Source: an uncultured Lachnospiraceae bacterium
GTDB taxonomy: Bacteria > Bacillota > Clostridia > Lachnospirales > Lachnospiraceae
Length of the DNA: 36,506 bases
Direction of reading: 5' to 3'
NCBI GenBank assembly: GCA_949743325.1
Contig: CATJTQ010000106.1
Location: 1 to 36,506, forward strand
Shown: piece by piece, positions 1 to 8,741 of the stretch
How positions within the stretch are numbered: the first letter of the stretch is position 1
How the letters are laid out: each line of letters starts with the position of its first letter
The notes under the pieces: generated by a model
The model's database searches: none
Told to the model about the DNA's origin: nothing
The model's input: the letters and a program-made list of their open reading frames with translations, nothing else
Program-made: the position numbers and the translations under genes

Positions 1-50
1 ACATGTGTAGCGAATCCACTTATGCCTTGGAAACTATATGAATTTCCGCA

Positions 51-293
51 CTATTTTGCATACTTCTTAAAATTCTCCGCCTGTTCCAGCACTTCTTTAC
101 AGACATCATCTATTGTAACTGGCGGATAATCATATTTATCAAGAAGAATAATCAAATCTACCTGCAGATTTGCTTTAATATCCTCTCTGGTAGACCAATC
201 TGTATATTTTGCCTTATCATCTACAACTGCCCGAATCTCTTTCGATAATGCAATCATTCTCTCCAAAAATTCAATTCTTCTAATAATATCTCC
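51..293 (-). pseudogene. hsdR: Remnant of type I restriction enzyme R subunit (C-terminal end)
   Basis: About 71-80 codons encode a peptide that reads like the extreme C-terminal tail of HsdR (DUF3387 type), with stretches such as IEFLERMIALSKEI, YTDWSTREDIKANLQVDL and PPVTIDDVCKEVLEQAENF. Full HsdR proteins are around 1000 residues and carry an N-terminal nuclease and a helicase motor, so this fragment has no motor or nuclease and cannot act alone. The HsdR-like reading frame continues upstream of the nominal TTG start at 266 to about 275, then meets a stop near 294, and the preceding ORF runs into it out of frame. No hsdM or hsdS lies in the window. I infer a deletion or rearrangement scar. 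The family resemblance is from memory of the motif. Confidence 0.7.
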
Positions 294-556
294 TCACAGT
301 TAAACTCTTCGTTCTCCCATTTTGGTTCTAAATAATGCAATTTACTTAATGAATATGCATACTCAGAAGGTATAAATGAAGTTATATAATTAACTGCCTC
401 TTTCTCAAAATAGTAATCTAATTCCATACACTGTAAAGATATATGTACTTTTACAATTCTCTTCTTTAGCTCTGCCTTATACCATTCCAAAAGTTCCTCA
501 AAATTATCATTTTTAAAGTGTGAATTAAAAATTGTTTTCATTTGTTTATTAGCCAT
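254..556 (-). CDS. Hypothetical protein, 100 residues
   Basis: An unrecognised acidic/aromatic protein (for example EELLEWYKAELKKRIVKVHI and PSEYAYSLSKLHYLEPKWENEEF). It has no signal peptide, membrane segment or catalytic motif that I can see. It starts at an ATG inside the 3' end of the preceding ORF (19-nt overlap), which suggests translational coupling, and its own 3' end overlaps the hsdR remnant by about 40 nt. Its codon use is as AT-rich as the surroundings. It could be an accessory gene of a lost restriction or defence island, but nothing in the sequence proves that. Confidence 0.45.
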   Translation of the reverse strand: MANKQMKTIFNSHFKNDNFEELLEWYKAELKKRIVKVHISLQCMELDYYFEKEAVNYITSFIPSEYAYSLSKLHYLEPKWENEEFNCEEILLEELNFWRE

Positions 557-1014
557 GAAGAATTATCTCCACACAGTTCTTCAATTGCTTTTTTCAACTC
601 ACTTAGATAACTATCATAATCTTTGCATTCTTCTGGCAATAGAATATGCTTATTTCTTAACTCACATATTTTTTCTTCATTCTGTTTTTTTATTGAAGCA
701 ATTATCGTTTCTATATAAGAATATCTTTTTCTCAAATATTTATAAATCTGTTTTAGAGAAATGTACACATGTTTATTATATTCAAGATTATTGCGATAAA
801 TTATTGCAACAAAATCTGCCTCTCTCAATTTTTCTGAACAGCCCTTATCATTTCCTTTTCCGTCTATTCCGCTCTCATTAAAACAAGATATATCACCTTC
901 TGATTTCTTCATGATGAATTCAAAAAATTTGTAGGAAAAACCGAAGAAAAGGCTGCTTAGAAAAAGAATGTATTCAAAAATACAATTGAGGGTCTTTTGC
1001 GCCCCAAAATACAT
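538..1014 (-). CDS. Hypothetical protein, up to 158 residues, possible N-terminal membrane segment
   Basis: Not recognised. If translation starts at 1014, residues 4-34 form a hydrophobic aromatic stretch (CIFEYILFLSSLFFGF) that could anchor the protein. If it starts at the internal ATG at 912 (residue 35, MKKSEGDISC), the product is a soluble protein of about 124 residues. Neither start has a good ribosome site, and the 1014 start sits directly after the T-run of a terminator-like inverted repeat, so the upstream part may be a foreign or junction sequence. The C-terminal half is charged and probably helical (KKQNEEKICELRNKHILLPEECKDYDSYLSELKKA). It overlaps the next ORF by 19 nt. Confidence 0.35.
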   Translation of the reverse strand: MYFGAQKTLNCIFEYILFLSSLFFGFSYKFFEFIMKKSEGDISCFNESGIDGKGNDKGCSEKLREADFVAIIYRNNLEYNKHVYISLKQIYKYLRKRYSYIETIIASIKKQNEEKICELRNKHILLPEECKDYDSYLSELKKAIEELCGDNSSWLINK

Positions 1015-1025
1015 ATAAAAAAGAA

Positions 1026-1092
1026 AAAATACGAATCTCCCGCAGAAGATCAGGTGTGAAAAACCGCGATTTTTATGGGAGATTCGTATTTT
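1026..1092 (-). terminator. Perfect 16-bp inverted repeat with T-run, likely terminator
   Basis: Positions 1026-1041 (AAAATACGAATCTCCC) are the exact reverse complement of 1077-1092, with a 35-nt loop. Read on the minus strand the second arm runs into TTTTTTCTTTTTT, as expected of an intrinsic terminator. It lies between the repeat protein gene and the hypothetical ORFs. The arms are unusually long and perfect, so an insertion-element end or MITE remnant is an alternative. A smaller hairpin (ATCGGT, 4-nt loop, ACCGAT) is at 1111-1126. Confidence 0.55.
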
Positions 1093-1248
1093 AAAATTTC
1101 GAGCCTAAAAATCGGTATTAACCGATAGCCCCATCAAACATGCTATACAAATAAAAATAGCCATTTGACAATTACAACAAACTCTAGTACTCAAACAAAA
1201 TGTAAATACTTATCTAATTGTTTGCTGTAACTTATCTTCACAATAAAA

Positions 1249-2799
1249 TTAATTTACAACTCCAATATTTTTAATTACATCTACATTTATATCCTCATAA
1301 CCGATAAAATCTTTTTTTATTCTGAAATACATTGTACACCATGTATTTTCACTTTCCTGCTCAGACTGTAATTCTGTATTAAGTTCAATTTTCATCAAAT
1401 TCTTCTCACCTGAAAAATCAAATAACATCTTCAAACCGTCAAAGCCAAATTTTTCACTCCATAAAACATTGGCTTTATAATAATAACTATCTTTAAATTC
1501 TTCCTCTGATAAATCAAACATTTTTCTCAGTGTAAGCTTCTGTGCTAATGACAGTTCTCTTGTATCTTTTACTTTATAAACTTGAGCATCTTTACTTGAA
1601 TAAAGAGGAGTCTCTTTATACATATCTTCTGACAATGATTTAATACCCTGCTCTTCTTCAATTTCGGTGAGAACAGTTACATCTCCTCTCTTAAAAATTC
1701 TCCTCTGTCCTTTATAGTTATCAGGAAAATCAAATGTCTTTTTCATATCTTCAATTCCCAATGCCATTTTTAAAAATGTTGTTGTATCTGAAAGAGAAAT
1801 ACCACCTCCGTCAATATCACCATACATTTTAAGTTTATCTGACGCCACAAAAATTCCAAGTGCAACATTCAAACATACGGTTACGTCATCCAGCTCAACA
1901 TTATTATCACCATCTATATCCCCATAATAATTTATTATATCTTGTACTAAATTATCATTATTATCTTTTTCTAAAACTTTAAAACTTATATTTGTCGACA
2001 GAAAACTTTCTGGTTTTATTATAGAATCTCTAGCCAGTTCTATAAATACATTATCACTTTTTTCAAATGCAAGGGAATCTATAACTTCAATATTAGATGG
2101 AATATTTATATTATTTAACTTACCACAATTTGCAAACGCAAAGGAACCAATATTTGTTACGCTGTCAGGAATATTGACATTGCACAAACTGCTGCATCCC
2201 CGAAATGCATATCCTTTTATAACAGAAACACTATCAGGTATATCTACTTGTTTTATACTGTTTATATCACAGAAAGCACCGTCTCCTATTACTGTTATAC
2301 CGTCTGGTATCACAGATGACTTACAAGCGGCTACTAAAACAGCACCATCTTTCTTAATAACAGCATTGCAGCCTTCTCTGCTGTCATATACGTTGTTTTG
2401 TTGGGAAACAGTTATCTTCTCAAGATTACCGCAACCCCAAAATGGATTGTTTATTCCTGAACCATCCCCAATAGTAGGCATAAACAAAACTCCAACCCCA
2501 ATATCAGAAATCATGTTATCTATAAACACTTCTTTTATTTCCATATTTTCTGCAAAAAAACAGTCAGCAACTTTTCCTTCTCCATAAATATGACACATCC
2601 CATCCTCATACAAATCATATTGTACAATGTCTAACTGTGTATCTCCACAGTTTCCATGCTCAATGATGCCGCCGTGCAAAGATGGATTAAATTCAGAAAT
2701 CTCAGCATAAACATTATTAGCTGTTATCTCACCAACAACTGCAGCAAATAACATAATTGACACTAATATAGAAAAAATTCTTTTTCTTATTTTTCTCAT
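1249..2799 (-). CDS. Secreted BspA-like leucine-rich-repeat protein with dockerin-like module
   Basis: The 516-residue protein begins with a clear signal peptide (basic MRKIRKR, hydrophobic core, cleavage near VYA at residue 32). Residues about 160-255 contain LRR_5/BspA-type repeats with the IPDSVSVIKGYAFRGC and IPDSVTNIGSFAFANC pattern, typical of surface proteins that bind host or polysaccharide targets. Residues 292-349 look like a type I dockerin: the first loop has D294, D296, D298 and D305, while the second (D328, D330) has Gly at the third ligand position. The last 165 residues are unrecognised. No LPxTG or other anchor is visible. The ATG follows a strong AAGGAG site. It may be released or docked to a cohesin partner encoded elsewhere; that is inference. 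Confidence 0.8.
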   Translation of the reverse strand: MRKIRKRIFSILVSIMLFAAVVGEITANNVYAEISEFNPSLHGGIIEHGNCGDTQLDIVQYDLYEDGMCHIYGEGKVADCFFAENMEIKEVFIDNMISDIGVGVLFMPTIGDGSGINNPFWGCGNLEKITVSQQNNVYDSREGCNAVIKKDGAVLVAACKSSVIPDGITVIGDGAFCDINSIKQVDIPDSVSVIKGYAFRGCSSLCNVNIPDSVTNIGSFAFANCGKLNNINIPSNIEVIDSLAFEKSDNVFIELARDSIIKPESFLSTNISFKVLEKDNNDNLVQDIINYYGDIDGDNNVELDDVTVCLNVALGIFVASDKLKMYGDIDGGGISLSDTTTFLKMALGIEDMKKTFDFPDNYKGQRRIFKRGDVTVLTEIEEEQGIKSLSEDMYKETPLYSSKDAQVYKVKDTRELSLAQKLTLRKMFDLSEEEFKDSYYYKANVLWSEKFGFDGLKMLFDFSGEKNLMKIELNTELQSEQESENTWCTMYFRIKKDFIGYEDINVDVIKNIGVVN

Positions 2800-2950
2800 A
2801 AAATTCTCCTTCCCCTGAATAGTAATTCACAATATGTATATTATCTATTATATTCTTGCACTTTCTTTTCCTACTCCCCTCCCATCCAATATTTACTATA
2901 TATAATAACATTTAATTAATATATTAGCAATATATTCTCTTAATATCTTA

Positions 2951-5311
2951 CTACTCAACAACTAATTCTTTTACTTCCACTTTTTTTATTTTCTTTGTTG
3001 CCCATAATGAAAACATAAAGAAGCATATACATATTACTGCTGTCGGCACCATAAATGTCCTTATATTAAATATGACTTTAAAACTTGAAATACCAATAAG
3101 TCTCAATATTGAACTTAACAATTTACCAGAAAACACTGCTGCAAGTGCAACTCCAATAACTGAACCTATCACCGCAACAATCGAAAATCTAAACGCAAAC
3201 TGAAGTCGCAATTTTAATGAAGTAAAACCCAAAGCTTTAAATATGCCTATGTCTCTGCGCTCCCTGATAAAAGCCTTGCAGCAGAACATATATACAACAA
3301 CAACAGAAAAGACAATTGAAAATACATATACAATTAATGTCATAAACTTTATTGCCATAGAATATTCCTTATCCATAAGTTCTTCAGTAAATAATGCATT
3401 CATTTTATCTCCGTATCTTTCATTTAATGCTTCCTCAATAGCTTTTCCTTTTGAACGATCCTCAATAGTATATGCAATCCAAAATATCTTAGCTGAATAT
3501 ATTTTTTCTGCTGCATCCATAGAAATTGAAAAATTTTTACCCGCATCATTCATATATTGATTTAATCCTGATATTATATATTCAGCTTTTTTATCTCCAT
3601 ATGCTACTGTTACCCTGTCTCCCACATTAAGTCCCATATTATCTGCAGCAATCTCCGTTATAACTATTTCATTATCATATATCGGAATTCTTCCCTTTGT
3701 CAAAGCTTTAATCTGTTCAGGCTCTCCGTAAATTGTAGCCATAAGCTGCTCACCATTAATTGAAAAATACATGTGCGAGTCCAAATAAAAGTAATCTTCT
3801 ACAGCACTATACTCCTCTACAATACTTTTTATCTCTTCAACAATTTTATCATCTCTATCAATATTTTGAATAAATTTACAGTCAATATCAGAATACAACA
3901 CCCCCATGCTCTCCCATGCCGATGTAGCTGTTATAACATTGGCAAGAACCATCATTGTAGTCATAAAAAAAGCAAGAATTGAAACACTGACTATAGCTCC
4001 GGCATACTGCCTTTTATTTGATGTAAACTGCCGAAATGCAAGACTTGGCAGCAATATTTTTTTGCTTACCGGCGCTTTAATCCTGCTGTCAAAATAAATT
4101 TCATTGTTTCCGCCTGAAATTGCTATAACAGGAGATACTTTGGCAATTTTTCCTGTTATAACATACATACACAAAACAGATATTAAAATCATACCTATAA
4201 TAAAAAAGCTGCATTTGCCTGCAGCGACAGAGTTTGTTGGAATAATTCCCGTTATAGGCACAAATACCTGAGATAAAAATCTGCAAAGTATAATAGCCGG
4301 TAAAATTCCTGTAACTGCTCCTATAATCTGTGCTAAAACATATTGAGATGCTAAAACAATTCTTATTTTTCCCTTTGAAAATCCAAGCGACTTCATTATG
4401 CCAATAGCAGTATATTCCATCTCAATACCAGTAGAAACGCTGTGGCACATAATAACAAGCACGACAATCATTAAAAAAACTACAAACACTGTGAGAATTA
4501 AACAGATAATTTTCGGAAATAAATAGGTGTAATTTATAAGAGTTTCCTTTGTTATTGTGCCATAACACATATCCAAAATACCAGTATCCAAATTTATCTG
4601 TCTTGCAAACCTGCCGTCAGTAAGGTAGCACTCATCCATCTTATATATGTAGAGCTGATCTACTAAAGCGCTCTTATTTTCCCCTGGTTTTGATAGACTA
4701 TAAAGCGCATCCTGTGTCTTTAATTTTAAATAATCTTCGTGGCTTATAAAAATATTCTTCCAACCTATAACTGACGCGCCAAGCTCTGGGTCCTCTATAA
4801 TTCCGGAAACTTTAAATTTGTATACTTGATCAAGGAAATTAATCGTTATTGTATTGCCGATCTCCAGTGAGTAATTACTCTGCATACCCTTTGATATATA
4901 AAGTTCGCCCGAATTCAGTTCCTTTACCTTATCATAATAAGCAGTTCCTTTTTCATTAAACAATTTATAGTCTTCTCTTAGCTCCTGCAGGAAAACTGAA
5001 TTTGACGAATCTTTACCGTTTAAATTAACATTTTCAGCTACAATTGTCTCAACTTTTCTTGTGCTATTTACTAAATTATGATTTTTAATACTCGCATAAA
5101 GTTTATCTGAAAGTCTGTTTTTATTTATCATGCACAGCACTGTACCGGTATTAACTCTTTCCTGCGCCGCAATAATACTTTCCTTTATATTATCCTGAAC
5201 ACTTAATATAAGTGTAAGCGCCATTGATATTATTGACATCAAAATAATAATACTTCTAAAAGAGCCTTTTTTATAATGAATATTCGCTTTTAATAGTGTT
5301 AAAATTTCCAT
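2951..5311 (-). CDS. FtsX-like ABC transporter permease
   Basis: A large permease of the MacB/FtsX type. One N-terminal membrane helix (residues about 18-37) is followed by an extracytoplasmic domain, then an FtsX domain of three helices around residues 265-390, another single helix (ILAFFMTTMMVLANVI), a second extracytoplasmic domain and a second three-helix FtsX domain near the C-terminus. The GIMKSLGFSKGKIR and IGIFKALGFTSLKLR stretches are the usual cytoplasmic coupling loops. I prefer the ATG at 5311 (MEILTLLKAN), which has AGGTGGGATT before it; a start at 5326 is possible but lacks a site. It partners the ATPase 8 nt upstream. Such pumps work on lipids, lipoproteins or antimicrobial peptides; the substrate cannot be read here. 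Confidence 0.88.
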   Translation of the reverse strand: MEILTLLKANIHYKKGSFRSIIILMSIISMALTLILSVQDNIKESIIAAQERVNTGTVLCMINKNRLSDKLYASIKNHNLVNSTRKVETIVAENVNLNGKDSSNSVFLQELREDYKLFNEKGTAYYDKVKELNSGELYISKGMQSNYSLEIGNTITINFLDQVYKFKVSGIIEDPELGASVIGWKNIFISHEDYLKLKTQDALYSLSKPGENKSALVDQLYIYKMDECYLTDGRFARQINLDTGILDMCYGTITKETLINYTYLFPKIICLILTVFVVFLMIVVLVIMCHSVSTGIEMEYTAIGIMKSLGFSKGKIRIVLASQYVLAQIIGAVTGILPAIILCRFLSQVFVPITGIIPTNSVAAGKCSFFIIGMILISVLCMYVITGKIAKVSPVIAISGGNNEIYFDSRIKAPVSKKILLPSLAFRQFTSNKRQYAGAIVSVSILAFFMTTMMVLANVITATSAWESMGVLYSDIDCKFIQNIDRDDKIVEEIKSIVEEYSAVEDYFYLDSHMYFSINGEQLMATIYGEPEQIKALTKGRIPIYDNEIVITEIAADNMGLNVGDRVTVAYGDKKAEYIISGLNQYMNDAGKNFSISMDAAEKIYSAKIFWIAYTIEDRSKGKAIEEALNERYGDKMNALFTEELMDKEYSMAIKFMTLIVYVFSIVFSVVVVYMFCCKAFIRERRDIGIFKALGFTSLKLRLQFAFRFSIVAVIGSVIGVALAAVFSGKLLSSILRLIGISSFKVIFNIRTFMVPTAVICICFFMFSLWATKKIKKVEVKELVVE

Positions 5312-5319
5312 AATCCCAC

Positions 5320-6081
5320 CTACCATTCAAGAGAATTAAGCCAGGCATTCACCTGAACTTCACGTCTTTTTTCGTCTTCCGGTTTATATTCCGGCAATTC
5401 AAGCTCACCAATAATTTTTCCATCATCTAGATATAATAGCCTTGTTGAACGAAGTGCAGCGCGAATGTCATGAGTTACCATTAAAATACTCTGTCCGCTC
5501 TTGTTTAAATTAGTAAGAAGATCTAAAACATCATTAGTATTTTTTCTGTTAAGAGCCCCTGTCGGCTCATCTGCAAAAAGTATTTTGGGGGTATTTATAA
5601 CTGCTCTTGCAATAGCACACCTCTGCTGTTCTCCTCCTGAAACTTGCGACGGCAGATGCGTTTTTATACTATAAAGACCCATCTTAGAAATAAGATCATC
5701 TGCTCTCATACATGTACTTTTAGAAGTATTGTTTTTATTAAGATAACCGGCAACAGCGATATTTTCATATATTGTCAGATTACTAATCAAATGCATAGAT
5801 TGAAATACAAAGCCAAAATCATTGCATCTAAGTTTTGCAAGACTATTTTCATTCATAGTAACAAGATTATTGTCATTATAAATCACCTGCCCGGCTGTTG
5901 CTCTGTCCATCCCGCTTAACGCATATAAGAGTGTGGATTTACCTGAACCTGATGTCCCCATAATTACAGTAAAATCATTTTGATACAAGTCGAAATCAAT
6001 TTGGGAAAGAATATGAATCTGCCCTCCATTATGGGCAAAACTTTTTGATAATTTCTTTGCTGACAGAATAATATTTTTCAT
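5320..6081 (-). CDS. ABC transporter ATP-binding protein (MacB/LolD type)
   Basis: The nucleotide-binding subunit for the FtsX-type permease. All motifs are intact: Walker A GTSGSGKS (residues 42-49), Q-loop Gln94, signature VSGGEQQR (147-154), Walker B ILFADEPTGALN (167-178) and switch His204. The length (253) is normal for the family. The ATG at 6081 follows AAAGGGG. The gene lies 80 nt downstream of the histidine kinase and 8 nt upstream of the permease, so the four genes look like a sensor/effector unit in which the two-component system may control the transporter. That regulatory link is inference from adjacency. Confidence 0.93.
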   Translation of the reverse strand: MKNIILSAKKLSKSFAHNGGQIHILSQIDFDLYQNDFTVIMGTSGSGKSTLLYALSGMDRATAGQVIYNDNNLVTMNENSLAKLRCNDFGFVFQSMHLISNLTIYENIAVAGYLNKNNTSKSTCMRADDLISKMGLYSIKTHLPSQVSGGEQQRCAIARAVINTPKILFADEPTGALNRKNTNDVLDLLTNLNKSGQSILMVTHDIRAALRSTRLLYLDDGKIIGELELPEYKPEDEKRREVQVNAWLNSLEW

Positions 6082-6161
6082 TTAAATACCCCTTTCTATG
6101 TTACTATTATTCTATCAGAAAGAATATTAAGAAATCTTTAAGAAAACAATAAATTATACAG

Positions 6162-7292
6162 TTATGCCAACGGCAGAAATATGGTAATTTCAAATCCTTC
6201 CGCTATATTACACAGCGAAACCCTGCCTTTCATTTTTTCTGTTATATATTTCACTATATATAATCCTAGACCCGAACCCTGCTCACTGCCACAATTTTTT
6301 CCGCGATAAAATTTATCAAATATAAACGGTATATCCTCATCAGGTATACCATTACCATAATCTTTAAATTTTATCTGTGCAAAGCCATTATTAACTGTTA
6401 CAGACAAATCTATTGCAGTCTTAGCATATTTTCTGGAATTGTTTATAATATTTTCACATACCTGCATCAGCCTATTCCTGTCCGCAAGTACAACTATCTG
6501 TTCTTTGGAAGCATTAAAATTTATATTGTTATTTTCAAATATTTCCTCAACAACACTTTCTAAAAATGAGCGCAGCTCTACTTTTTCTTCAGAAATTCTC
6601 AGCTTGTCCAAATCGGAAATTGAATGTAAAAACAGATCATTTGTAAGTTTTGAAACCTCATCACACTTTTTGATTATTGTTGAGTAATATCTGGCTCTCT
6701 TTTCAGGAGTACTGTCCAAATATGCATCAAGCCCTTCTGCATATGCCCTGATTGAGGCTATCGGTGTTCTTATATCGTGTGAGAGTGTAGCTATAATCGT
6801 CTTATTATTTTCAACAGCTTCCCTCTCAGATAAACGTGCTCTTGTTATCTCTCTTCTCATACTGTCAAACGCCCACGTAAAATCACCAAAATAATTGGAC
6901 CGCTCATAGTCAAGCGGCAAATCAAAATTACCACATGCTATTTTTTCCGCAAATTCTTTCATTTTATAAAAAGGACGAAGCACTGCAAAATATATATAAG
7001 TAAAAACTATTATAAAAAACACTACACAAATCGCGCTTAATACAAAATAAAATATGTTACCATTTGTATTTTCTTGTGAAATGCGAAGTCTATTCTGTAA
7101 TTCAACTGATTTTTCTGATAATTTATTAAAATCACCAGTTAATGCCAATTGTTCCAACTCATTTACAGCTATAATATTTTCAGACTTAAGACCTTCATCA
7201 TTATGTTCTTTACTTCTGAAATAAAAAATTGCTGAAATAATTATAACTACAGCTGAAAAAAATACTGTTAATAATATTATTCTGCTTTTCAT
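6162..7292 (-). CDS. Sensor histidine kinase
   Basis: A 376-residue membrane kinase. A helix at residues 5-25 and another at about 80-104 flank a short 55-residue extracytoplasmic loop. A HAMP-like linker follows (about 104-155), then the HisKA motif SHDIRTPIAS with phospho-acceptor His172, an N box (ENIINNSRKYA), G1 (DYGNGIPDEDI), F box (IFDKFYRG) and G2 (GSGLGLYIV). It is translationally coupled to the response regulator by an ATGA stop/start overlap. The short sensor loop resembles envelope-stress or antimicrobial-peptide sensing kinases that signal through an ABC transporter; the stimulus is not known. Confidence 0.93.
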   Translation of the reverse strand: MKSRIILLTVFFSAVVIIISAIFYFRSKEHNDEGLKSENIIAVNELEQLALTGDFNKLSEKSVELQNRLRISQENTNGNIFYFVLSAICVVFFIIVFTYIYFAVLRPFYKMKEFAEKIACGNFDLPLDYERSNYFGDFTWAFDSMRREITRARLSEREAVENNKTIIATLSHDIRTPIASIRAYAEGLDAYLDSTPEKRARYYSTIIKKCDEVSKLTNDLFLHSISDLDKLRISEEKVELRSFLESVVEEIFENNNINFNASKEQIVVLADRNRLMQVCENIINNSRKYAKTAIDLSVTVNNGFAQIKFKDYGNGIPDEDIPFIFDKFYRGKNCGSEQGSGLGLYIVKYITEKMKGRVSLCNIAEGFEITIFLPLA

Positions 7293-7993
7293 TCAGCAAC
7301 CTCCAACATATAACCTACCTTATAAACAGTTTTAATAAACCGAGGATCAGCAGGGTCGTCTTCAAGTTTTTCACGTAGCCACCTTATATGAACTGCAAGT
7401 GTAGTTGTCTCTACAATTGAAAAAACTCCCCAAACTTCTGAGATTAATGTGTCCTTTGATATTGCTGTATTTATATGCTCACATAAATATGCCAGCAAAT
7501 CAAATTCCCGAAGTGACAAAGAGATTGTTTTATTATCTTTAGTTACAAATCTTGTCGTTATATTAACAGTTATTTTACCGAATGAAATTATCTTCTCATT
7601 GTCACTAAATCCATATGTGCGCCTAATAAGAGCATTTACTCTTGATAACAGTTCTTTCATAGAATATGGCTTAGGCAGATAATCATCTCCACCAATATCA
7701 AAACCAGTAATACGGTCTTCCTCACTGGTTCTGGCGCTTGCAAAAATCACTGGCACTGTAGATACTCTTCTTAGCTCTTTACAAAGTTTAAACCCTGAAC
7801 TATCGGGAAGATTTATATCCAGCAATATTATATGATAAGTATTTTTTTCCATAAGCTCAAACGCCGTTTTTTCATTTGCTGCCATAGAAACTCTGTACCC
7901 ATAACTCTCAAGCATATCTGATATTATTAACGACAAATCATCATCATCATCTATAATAAGTATATTGTTAAAACAAATTCTATTATTTTTCAT
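7289..7993 (-). CDS. OmpR/PhoB-family response regulator
   Basis: The 234-residue protein has an N-terminal receiver domain with the acidic pocket DDDDD (15-19), phospho-acceptor Asp59 (ILLDINLPD) and Lys108 (LPKPY). A C-terminal winged helix follows (SLREFDLLAYLCEH, TTTLAVHIRWLREKLEDDP, FIKTVYKVGYML). The ATG follows AAAGGGC. It is separated by only 11 nt from the preceding DUF4129-like gene and overlaps the kinase gene by 4 nt, so the pair is co-transcribed with its neighbours. Likely targets are its own operon or the downstream transporter. Confidence 0.94.
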   Translation of the reverse strand: MKNNRICFNNILIIDDDDDLSLIISDMLESYGYRVSMAANEKTAFELMEKNTYHIILLDINLPDSSGFKLCKELRRVSTVPVIFASARTSEEDRITGFDIGGDDYLPKPYSMKELLSRVNALIRRTYGFSDNEKIISFGKITVNITTRFVTKDNKTISLSLREFDLLAYLCEHINTAISKDTLISEVWGVFSIVETTTLAVHIRWLREKLEDDPADPRFIKTVYKVGYMLEVAE

Positions 7994-8004
7994 TTTATTG
8001 CCCT

Positions 8005-8664
8005 TTACTGTTTAGACATCAGTTCATCTATAACACAGTCCTCAATTTTCTCCTCTGTATTATACCTTGCTCTGTAATAATATTCTTTCAACAAAATATT
8101 ATATGAATCTTCGCCCCACCGTCTGACAACCTCATTAGGAGTATCTGATAATAAAAATTTCTTTCCCTCTCTGCGCTTCCTCTCTATATATTTTCCATAT
8201 AAAAACCGAACTCTATCACAATTATCCGTACACTTCTTCCACCTTTTAATAATAAGTGCATATCTTGACCTTCTTCCTGAAGCTTCAAAATATATTTTCT
8301 CATCTGTATAACTTGTAATTCTATCTGTTTTTTTTAAGTGAAGATATTGAAAAGTTTTATAAATTTTAGTGGATTTAGCACCTTTTAATACACTATTTGT
8401 AAATTCAAACCAAAATTTTTTTAATAACTTTAATCCATTTACCAGATGCGGAGCAAACTTTGTAAGTACTTTTCTTACTATATCTAACTCATACAATATT
8501 TTTAACAGCTGTAATACTGCATACATCACACTAATAGGACATAAAAACATTACAAGATAGTAATATAACTGTGTGTATTTTTTACCTGTGATATATGATA
8601 ACAAAAATATAGGTACACATATTAATATTTTAACTAAACACTTTTTAATTTTATTTATATCCAT
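8005..8664 (-). CDS. Membrane protein with DUF4129-like C-terminal tail
   Basis: This 219-residue protein has two hydrophobic N-terminal segments (ILICVPIFLLSYITG, and YYYLVMFLCPISVMYAVLQLL), then a basic cytoplasmic region ending in VRFLYGKYIERKRREGKKF, LLSDTPNEVVRRW and LLKEYYYRARYN. That tail resembles the DUF4129 domain usually found at the C-terminus of membrane transglutaminases encoded next to MoxR and DUF58 genes. Here the transglutaminase itself is absent and the tail stands as a separate small protein. It starts with ATG after GGTGAAC and lies 77 nt after the DUF58 gene and 11 nt before the response regulator. The DUF4129 assignment is by context and pattern and is moderate. Confidence 0.65.
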   Translation of the reverse strand: MDINKIKKCLVKILICVPIFLLSYITGKKYTQLYYYLVMFLCPISVMYAVLQLLKILYELDIVRKVLTKFAPHLVNGLKLLKKFWFEFTNSVLKGAKSTKIYKTFQYLHLKKTDRITSYTDEKIYFEASGRRSRYALIIKRWKKCTDNCDRVRFLYGKYIERKRREGKKFLLSDTPNEVVRRWGEDSYNILLKEYYYRARYNTEEKIEDCVIDELMSKQ

Positions 8665-8741
8665 AAGTTCACCACAATAATTGTTTTTCTATATTTAAGA
8701 ATATCAAATCTATATGCTAAATAATATATAATATTTTCTGT

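Noticed and set aside
2174-2587. 137-residue plus-strand ORF
   Set aside because: Antisense to the leucine-rich repeats; no SD and no recognisable domain.
2729-2911. 60-residue ORF overlapping the start of the repeat protein gene
   Set aside because: It is out of frame with the strong signal-peptide gene that has a clear SD, and its sequence shows no protein features.
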